NCBI GenBank assembly: GCA_017408535.1
Contig: JAFQUL010000041.1
Location: 1-19,735, forward strand
Reading direction: 5' to 3'
Origin: Clostridia bacterium
GTDB lineage: Bacteria; Bacillota; Clostridia; Oscillospirales; CAG-272
Length of the DNA stretch: 19,735 nucleotides
The notes under the pieces were generated by a model, which was not told the DNA's origin, searched no databases, and saw nothing but the letters and a program-made list of their open reading frames with translations. Positions 14,686-19,735 of this stretch are shown here, in pieces. How positions within the stretch are numbered: position 1 is the first letter of the stretch; the number at the start of each line of letters is the position of its first letter. The position numbers and the translations under genes were made by a program.

Positions 14686-16080
14686 TCAGAACTCTGCACT
14701 GCCGGTGGTACGGGGATAAGCGCAAACGTCTCTGATATTGCTGATGCCGGTAACGTACATAATAAGACGCTCAAAGCCGAGACCGAAGCCCGCATGACGG
14801 GTGCTGCCGTAACGGCGAAGGTCTGCGTACCACCAGTAGTCCTTGGGATCAAGACCGAAGCGGTTCATAGCATCTTCAAGACGCTCAAGTCTCTCTTCAC
14901 GCTGGCTGCCGCCGATAAGCTCACCGACACCGGGAACCAGCATATCCATAGCTGCAACGGTCTTGCCGTCGTCATTCTGACGCATATAAAAGGCCTTGAT
15001 ATCGCGGGGATAATCGGTAACGAACACGGGACGTCCGAAGATCTTCTCGGTAAGGTATCTCTCGTGCTCGGTCTGAAGGTCAATACCCCATTTAACGGGA
15101 TAATCGAATTTACAGCCGCTCTCCTCAAGAAGCTTGATAGCCTCTGTGTAGGTAACGTGGCCGAACTTCTCGCTGACAAGGTTATTCAGTCTGTCGAGAA
15201 GAGTGTTGTCAACAAATTTGTTGAAGAACTCAAGCTCCTTCGGACAATTTTCCATGATGTAGCCTACAACGAACTTCATCATATCCTCGGAGAGAGCCAT
15301 GTCGTCGCTGAGATCTGCAAACGCGATCTCAGGCTCTACCATCCAGAACTCAGCCGCGTGACGGGCAGTGAAGGATTTCTCTGCGCGGAAGGTGGGGCCG
15401 AAGGTATAGGTCTTACCGAAGGCCATAGCAAAGGTCTCTGCAGACAGCTGACCGGAAACGGTAAGGTTAGCGGAACGGCAGAAGAAGTCCTGTGAGAAAT
15501 CAACAGCTCCGTCCTCGGTCCTCGGGATATTGTCGAGGTCAAGAGTGGTTACTCTGAACATCTCGCCTGCACCCTCACAGTCGGAAGCGGTGATAAGGGG
15601 AGTCTGTGCGTAAACAAATCCTCTGTCGTTAAAGAACTTATGAATAGCGTATGCCGCTACAGAACGTACACGGAAAACAGCGGAGAACATATTTGTACGG
15701 GGACGGAGATGTGCGATCTCACGGAGGAACTCAACGCTGTGGCGCTTTTTCTGAAGGGGATAGTCGGGGGTAGAAGCGCCCTCAACAGATATCTCCTCTG
15801 CGTGTATCTCAAGGGGCTGCTTTGCCTCGGGGGTAAGAATTATCTTACCGCGGATAACGAGAGCACAGCCTACGTTCTGATGAGCGATATCATCGTAGTT
15901 AGCAAGTTTTGAAGCCTCGAACACTACCTGAAGGGAAGTAAAATAGCTTCCGTCGTTAAGCTCAATAAAGCCGAAGGCGTTACTTGCGCGGATGGTACGC
16001 GCCCAGCCCGCAACAGTTATTTCTTTTTCTGAATACACCTCAGGAGAAGTAAATATCTCTTTTACGGTAATTCTTTCCAT
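14686..16080 (-). CDS. asnS: Asparagine--tRNA ligase
   Basis: It charges tRNA-Asn with asparagine using ATP. The 464-residue protein is complete. The N-terminal OB-fold anticodon-binding domain includes ITVAGWARTIR (21-31). The class II catalytic core has the LRPRTNMFSAVFRVRS segment (125-140), motif 2 FRAEKSFTARHAAEFWMVEPE (231-251) and motif 3 GFGLGFERLIMYV (431-443), and it ends YPRTTGSAEF. Loop residues follow AsnRS rather than AspRS. Direct charging suggests the cell does not depend solely on the indirect Asp-tRNA-Asn amidation route. It has its own promoter (16173-16201) and an AGGA ribosome binding site ten bases before the ATG. Confidence 0.96.
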   Translation of the reverse strand: MERITVKEIFTSPEVYSEKEITVAGWARTIRASNAFGFIELNDGSYFTSLQVVFEASKLANYDDIAHQNVGCALVIRGKIILTPEAKQPLEIHAEEISVEGASTPDYPLQKKRHSVEFLREIAHLRPRTNMFSAVFRVRSVAAYAIHKFFNDRGFVYAQTPLITASDCEGAGEMFRVTTLDLDNIPRTEDGAVDFSQDFFCRSANLTVSGQLSAETFAMAFGKTYTFGPTFRAEKSFTARHAAEFWMVEPEIAFADLSDDMALSEDMMKFVVGYIMENCPKELEFFNKFVDNTLLDRLNNLVSEKFGHVTYTEAIKLLEESGCKFDYPVKWGIDLQTEHERYLTEKIFGRPVFVTDYPRDIKAFYMRQNDDGKTVAAMDMLVPGVGELIGGSQREERLERLEDAMNRFGLDPKDYWWYADLRRYGSTRHAGFGLGFERLIMYVTGISNIRDVCAYPRTTGSAEF

Positions 16081-16172
16081 TTATTATGATCCTGACCTTT
16101 CTGCTTTTTCTTTTGCCGAAAAATGCAATTCTCAAAAACAAAAAATGCAAAAAAAGTAGTTTAGCACCCTAT

Positions 16173-16201
16173 ATTATATACTTATATGTAAGAAAAAGCA
16201 A
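16173..16201 (-). promoter_or_regulatory. Sigma-A promoter of the asnS-aminotransferase operon
   Basis: On the minus strand TTGCTT (16201-16196), exactly 17 bases, then a perfect TATAAT (16178-16173). The leader to the asnS ATG would be about 85 bases, too short for a full T-box, and none is visible. Confidence 0.6.
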
Positions 16202-16287
16202 TGATTTTTTTATGATTTTTTAGTTTTTGTAATTATTTGTTACAAGTTTGAAGTTTTAATCTTGCAAAATGAACTTTTTTGTATGAT

Positions 16288-17556
16288 TTATTTCAGATAT
16301 GTATCAGGACGTGCCTCGGCGATATAATTATCGTGCTTTACTGAGTAAGCAGGACCTACTGAGAACCAGAATCCGGTGAAGGGATCATCCAGATCAAGAG
16401 TGGCGACCGCGACTCCGCAGTCATCCATCGTTCCGGCGATAATAACGCCGTCTGCACCTACTATACGGCTCTGAGGCCAAGGGGATGCCTTTGCGTGGTT
16501 TACGCAGGAGATAACAAGGGGAATACCGTTATCCTGAGCACGTGCGGTAGACTGCATATATCCGTCACCTGCGGTGGAAACGAAAACGATCTCCGCACCG
16601 TTAATGGTAAGCTGTCTGACAGATTCCGGGAAGAAATGGTCAAAGCAGATGGTCAAGCCGATCTTACCGAAGTCGGTCTCAAATACCGGGTAGTCGCGGC
16701 CTGCGGTAGTTCCGGACAGGCACTCTCTGTAGGTGAGGTGTACCTTTCTGTACTTACCTGCAATATTGCCCTGTCGGTCAATAAGAACGGAAGTATTGTA
16801 ATAGAATCCGTTCTCTTCCTCACCCATATTGAACATTATGTAGCAGTTATACTTTCTCGCTTTCTCAGAGAGAAGATCGGTGAGAGGACCGGGGATGGTC
16901 TGAGATGCCTCGGGCTTAGACATACCAAGCTCGCGGGTAGCTATAAACTCGGAGAATGCGATTATATCGGGGGAGAGCGCACCGGCGTTATCGGCAGTAC
17001 GAAGGATCTTTGCTACTCTGTCCTCATAGGTCTTTGCGTCCTCGGTGTAGGGACTGATGTATGTGGTAGCAACCTTGACCTTGCGGTGCTTTATAGGCTC
17101 TGTCTCGCAGAATACGGGGTTTGTAAATGTTGCCTTACCGTTATCGGTATTCCAGAGGAGAAGCTCTATCTGTACCTGAACGGCATCACTGTTATATTTT
17201 CCGTTCTTTTTGGGAGCGGTGATATGCTTTGAAAGGCGGATAGTATTCTCATCCAGCTTTTCCTCATTTACCGCGTAATCACAGCGAAGCATAGTACCCT
17301 TTTCGTCCTGCCATACGGCTATTGCTCTTACGCACGCACGGTGATGTTCAATGCGCTCAAGCTTTACGTCAAAGGAGAAGATGTAGTCCATACCCGGAGT
17401 AACGTCAAACGTGCAGATCCATTTTCCCGCATCGGTATATGCCTTTGCCATAAGGGTGAGGGCGTCGTCGGAGGAGGTCGCAACAGGCTTCTTGTTCTCA
17501 AATGCGTACCATAAGCTCCACTTGCCGGATGTGAAGGAAGGAATAATGTTTTTCAT
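16288..17556 (-). CDS. Nitrilase-superfamily (carbon-nitrogen) hydrolase with N-terminal beta-sandwich-like domain
   Basis: Residues 158-415 are a C-N hydrolase domain with the full catalytic triad: E203 (AFSEFIATREL), K271 (KYRKVHLTYRE) and C304 (GLTICFDHFFPES). Such enzymes hydrolyse amides, nitriles or carbamoyl groups; the substrate is unknown. Residues 1-155 are an extra domain rich in predicted beta strands (FSFDVKLERI, AIAVWQDEKG, then VQVQIELLLW and ATFTNPVF). Its pattern recalls carbohydrate-binding-type jelly rolls, but I cannot assign a family. There is no signal peptide, so it should be cytoplasmic. AAGGAG lies eight bases before the ATG and overlaps the end of the upstream zinc-ribbon gene (15-base gap), so they form an operon. 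No terminator is visible downstream. Confidence 0.85.
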   Translation of the reverse strand: MKNIIPSFTSGKWSLWYAFENKKPVATSSDDALTLMAKAYTDAGKWICTFDVTPGMDYIFSFDVKLERIEHHRACVRAIAVWQDEKGTMLRCDYAVNEEKLDENTIRLSKHITAPKKNGKYNSDAVQVQIELLLWNTDNGKATFTNPVFCETEPIKHRKVKVATTYISPYTEDAKTYEDRVAKILRTADNAGALSPDIIAFSEFIATRELGMSKPEASQTIPGPLTDLLSEKARKYNCYIMFNMGEEENGFYYNTSVLIDRQGNIAGKYRKVHLTYRECLSGTTAGRDYPVFETDFGKIGLTICFDHFFPESVRQLTINGAEIVFVSTAGDGYMQSTARAQDNGIPLVISCVNHAKASPWPQSRIVGADGVIIAGTMDDCGVAVATLDLDDPFTGFWFSVGPAYSVKHDNYIAEARPDTYLK

Positions 17557-17571
17557 TTTATATTCTCCTTG

Positions 17572-18237
17572 TTAATTATTTTCTTCTTTGTGGTTTGTCA
17601 GCTCCAGACGGTATGCGTGCAGAAATGCATTTGCCGCAATGGTGCTGTCGGTGGGAACGTCCTCAAAGTCACCGCATTCGTCACAGGTGACTCTGATACA
17701 GTCGTCAAAAATATCTATTGAGTAAGGACCGTTGCCGCAGGAGCATTTAATGTCGCCTGCCTCCTGCAGATCCTTTATAACGAACATTACGATATCGTAT
17801 ATCTGAGGGTCGGAGAGAGGATCGTCATCCTCGTCATTATCTCCCGAGAAAAGATCGAGATCGGATATTCCGTTTTCCTCAAGCATTTCTCTGAGCTCCT
17901 TCTCGGTACGCTCAAGCTCAACTGACACGTCTCCCTCACGACCGATAAAACCGACGTCAATGCCGTAGATGGGACATGGAAGAAGAAATATGTCTCTGCC
18001 GAAAAACAGCGATCTTGACACGGTATATACGTGAGGATTGGGGCAGAACACGCAGGGAACAGTAAGGCGGATATTGCCGTCGCTCTGTACGTTTATATCC
18101 ATGTGTGAACCGCCGCAGGAACACTTCAGCTTAAACATATTGGCAGAGAGGCTGAAAACGCCGACCATGCTCATTACACCCGCGCCGCACACGGGACAGC
18201 GATATGCAATTGTTGTGTTTTTTTGTTCGAGGACCAT
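17572..18237 (-). CDS. Uncharacterised Cys-rich zinc-ribbon protein
   Basis: I do not recognise this 221-residue protein as a named family. It has repeated Cys pairs: C14/C17 (CPVC) with C39/C41 (CSC), C62/C65 (CVFC) with C88, and C165/C167 (CSC) with C185/C188 (CDEC). These suggest two or three zinc-ribbon-like modules joined by a very acidic linker (GDNDEDDDP, 132-140). There is no signal peptide or membrane segment. The start is ATG 18237, with AAGGAAAG just upstream. Its stop lies next to the ribosome binding site of the nitrilase-like gene 15 bases downstream, so the two are almost certainly expressed together. A role in metal, RNA or protein binding would be a guess. Confidence 0.8.
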   Translation of the reverse strand: MVLEQKNTTIAYRCPVCGAGVMSMVGVFSLSANMFKLKCSCGGSHMDINVQSDGNIRLTVPCVFCPNPHVYTVSRSLFFGRDIFLLPCPIYGIDVGFIGREGDVSVELERTEKELREMLEENGISDLDLFSGDNDEDDDPLSDPQIYDIVMFVIKDLQEAGDIKCSCGNGPYSIDIFDDCIRVTCDECGDFEDVPTDSTIAANAFLHAYRLELTNHKEENN

Positions 18238-18267
18238 ATTACTTTCCTTAAAATTTATTTTAATAAC

Positions 18268-18297
18268 ATTATATTATATATCGGTACATTTTTACAA
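18268..18297 (-). promoter_or_regulatory. Probable promoter of the zinc-ribbon/nitrilase operon
   Basis: On the minus strand TTGTAA (18297-18292), 18 bases, then TATAAT (18273-18268). A second overlapping TATAAT lies at 18278-18273. It is about 30 bases before the start codon. Confidence 0.45.
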
Positions 18298-18346
18298 TTA
18301 TATCATTTTGTGCTCTGATTGTCAAATCCTAAATAAAGAAATACTC

Positions 18347-18375
18347 TTGATATTTTAAGCGCTTTGCTGTAAAAT
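18347..18375 (+). promoter_or_regulatory. Probable sigma-A promoter of pth-aroE
   Basis: TTGATA (18347-18352), exactly 17 bases, then TAAAAT (18370-18375). The palindrome AAGCGCTT lies in the spacer. The leader to the pth start would be about 65 bases. Confidence 0.6.
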
Positions 18376-18446
18376 ATAGGGTGTTATTCGATCAACTCAG
18401 AAAAAATAAAATTTGCTTTCTTTTTTTGAAAGAGGAAAGGTAAGTA

Positions 18447-19076
18447 ATGGCAAACATTTTTGATATTTTTAAGCAAATAGAGAGTAAGAGAGCACCCTCA
18501 GGTCCTCCTGAGTATCTTTTGGTGGGACTTGGAAACCCGGGTGCCAAGTACACGGCTACCAGACACAATATGGGCTTTATTGCTATAGATTACATATCTG
18601 AGAAGCTGGGGGTAAAGGTGATCCGTTCCTCCCACAAGGCTCTTTGCGGTGAGTGCGAGCTTTCCGGAGTCAAGGTGCTCTTGATGAAGCCCCAGACCTT
18701 TATGAACAGCTCCGGCGAGGCGGTCATCTCTGCCGTAAATTTTTATAAGCTTCCTCCTGAGAGAGTGATCGTTATTTCAGACGACGTGGCGATTCCCGCG
18801 GGTAAGGTAAGAGTACGCCCAAAGGGCAGCTCGGGCGGTCAGAAGGGACTTGGCGATATTACCGAAAAGCTGGGTACAGATGCATTTCCCCGTATACGCG
18901 TGGGTGTCGGTGCTGAGAGACCTGCAGGAATGGATATGGCGGATTTTGTCCTCGGTGTTCCTTCTATGGCAGACAGAGAGGCTATCGATTCCGTTATGCC
19001 AAAGGTCATGAGAGCCGCAGAGCTGCTGTGTGCCGGGGACATTGACCGTGCAATGAGCGAGACTAACGGAAAATAA
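18447..19076 (+). CDS. pth: Peptidyl-tRNA hydrolase
   Basis: It frees tRNA from peptidyl-tRNA that drops off the ribosome. Conserved features are VGLGNPG (N30), RHNMGF (catalytic H40), FMNSSG (N87) and SDDVAIPAGKVRVRPKGSSGG (D112, equivalent to E. coli D93). The usual GGHNG loop is GGQKG here, so E. coli H113 and N114 correspond to Q132 and K133, a change in the tRNA-contacting part of the active site. An N-terminal extension of about 20 residues precedes the domain, giving 209 residues against about 190. AGGAAAGG lies six bases before the ATG. aroE follows after 21 bases in the same operon. Confidence 0.95.
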   Translation: MANIFDIFKQIESKRAPSGPPEYLLVGLGNPGAKYTATRHNMGFIAIDYISEKLGVKVIRSSHKALCGECELSGVKVLLMKPQTFMNSSGEAVISAVNFYKLPPERVIVISDDVAIPAGKVRVRPKGSSGGQKGLGDITEKLGTDAFPRIRVGVGAERPAGMDMADFVLGVPSMADREAIDSVMPKVMRAAELLCAGDIDRAMSETNGK

Positions 19077-19097
19077 AGAATTTCAAAGGAGCATACA

Positions 19098-19735
19098 ATG
19101 GAAAGAAGGCTTGCGGTGCTTGGCAGACCCATAGCACATTCACTTACTCCGCCTCTTATGGCACTTATTTCCGCTTTTCACGGGGACAGTGCCGACTGTG
19201 ACCGTATAGATTGCGGCGAGGATGAGCTGAAGGAAACGGTCAAACTCCTTGTCAGTGAAAAGAGGGACGGATTCAACTGTACCATGCCTCTTAAAACTGA
19301 GATGGCAGGACTTTGCAAGAATATATCAGTTGAAGCAGAGATACTCAGATCGGTAAACAGTGTGAGAATAGAGGCTGACGGAAGTTTCAGCGGCATCACC
19401 ACCGACGGTGCGGGAATGGTGGCCGCTATAAGAGAAAAGGGCGGCGAGGTCACCGGCAGAAACGTTATCCTGCTTGGTGCGGGCGGAGCTGCAAGAAGCA
19501 TAGCGCTTTCTCTCTGCAGAGAGGGTGTAAAGAAGCTCACGGTACTTAACCGTACCATCTCATCTCTTGAGCCGGTGGTGGAAATGCTGAGAAGCTGCGG
19601 ATGTGAAACAGAGATCGTGACCGGAGCCATTTCGGATGCCGATAAATATACCGCCGATTGCCACGTGCTGATAAACGCTACCAGCTGTGGTATGCACGGC
19701 TCGGCAGAGTTTGATTCTCTTGATTTTGTTGACTC
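19098..19735 (+). CDS. aroE: Shikimate dehydrogenase, cut by the right window edge
   Basis: It reduces 3-dehydroshikimate to shikimate with NADPH in aromatic amino acid synthesis. The frame is open from ATG 19098 to the window end (212 codons), roughly three quarters of a usual AroE. It shows AHSLTP (13-18) where the family has HSxSP, NCTMPLK with catalytic K66, GITTDGAG with D103, the nucleotide loop LLGAGGAARS (125-134) and the NADP-specific NRT (151-153), followed by NATSCGM. AAAGGAG precedes the ATG. The second Ser of the SxS substrate motif is Thr 17, a conservative change. Confidence 0.93.
   Translation, partial: MERRLAVLGRPIAHSLTPPLMALISAFHGDSADCDRIDCGEDELKETVKLLVSEKRDGFNCTMPLKTEMAGLCKNISVEAEILRSVNSVRIEADGSFSGITTDGAGMVAAIREKGGEVTGRNVILLGAGGAARSIALSLCREGVKKLTVLNRTISSLEPVVEMLRSCGCETEIVTGAISDADKYTADCHVLINATSCGMHGSAEFDSLDFVD

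Noticed and set aside
14648..14725. 26-residue N-terminal extension of the aminotransferase
   Set aside because: It would overlap the end of asnS and lacks family similarity; the ATG at 14647 gives the usual N-terminus.
14680..15495. 271-codon plus-strand open frame
   Set aside because: Antisense to asnS, which has all its class II synthetase motifs.
16227..16245. TTGTAA/TTACAA hairpin as terminator of the nitrilase gene
   Set aside because: Only six AT-rich pairs, and no T-run follows on the minus strand.
16495..17232. 245-codon plus-strand open frame
   Set aside because: Antisense to the nitrilase-like gene with its complete catalytic triad.
1..19735. CRISPR array, mobile element, prophage, tRNA or rRNA
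   Set aside because: No regularly spaced repeats, transposase or integrase motifs, or tRNA cloverleaf were seen on either strand.

Overview
The window looks like chromosomal DNA from an anaerobic, spore-forming Firmicute, most likely of the Clostridia (Oscillospiraceae/Ruminococcaceae-like). The main reasons are a full-length spoIIE gene, strong AGGAGG-type ribosome binding sites, AT-rich intergenic regions with sigma-A-like promoters, and the style of the cadmium/zinc ATPase, ArsR and MocR-type aminotransferase genes. The lineage is inferred from gene content; there is no rRNA here to confirm it. I see no IS element, integrase, phage gene, CRISPR array, tRNA or rRNA, so this is mostly ordinary core and metabolic sequence rather than a genomic island.

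Layout. Bases 1-5090 lie on the minus strand: the first 10 codons of an unidentified gene, an AEC-family permease, a CofE-like (F420-0:glutamate ligase fold) protein and SpoIIE. The permease, CofE-like and spoIIE genes are each followed by a hairpin terminator. A 358-base intergenic region then carries a perfect-consensus promoter for a CNNM/HlyC-type CBS membrane protein (TTG start). This gene converges on a divergent RpiB-like isomerase across a perfect bidirectional terminator.

Bases 7555-10236 form a metal-resistance module. A P1B-type Zn/Cd/Pb ATPase is preceded by its HMA domain as a separate small protein. A divergent ArsR/SmtB sensor lies opposite. A clear palindromic operator sits just downstream of the -10 element of the ATPase promoter.

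Directly after arsR, with no terminator between them, comes a tight three-gene sugar operon: ulaE-like 3-epimerase, lyxK-like L-xylulokinase and araD/ulaF-like 4-epimerase. Together these would convert L-xylulose to D-xylulose 5-phosphate, an entry point to the pentose phosphate pathway. No transporter, isomerase or dehydrogenase for the sugar is in the window.

A second perfect bidirectional terminator (13310-13349) separates this operon from the convergent asnS-aminotransferase pair. Further right are a minus-strand pair (a Cys-rich zinc-ribbon protein and a nitrilase-superfamily enzyme with an N-terminal beta-sandwich-like extension) and a plus-strand pth-aroE pair, with aroE cut by the window end.

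I did not find a convincing new defence or mobile system. The best leads are the zinc-ribbon/nitrilase pair, the RpiB homologue lacking its usual ring-opening and phosphate-binding residues, the CofE-like protein in an apparent F420 non-producer, and the metal sensor feeding into a pentose operon.
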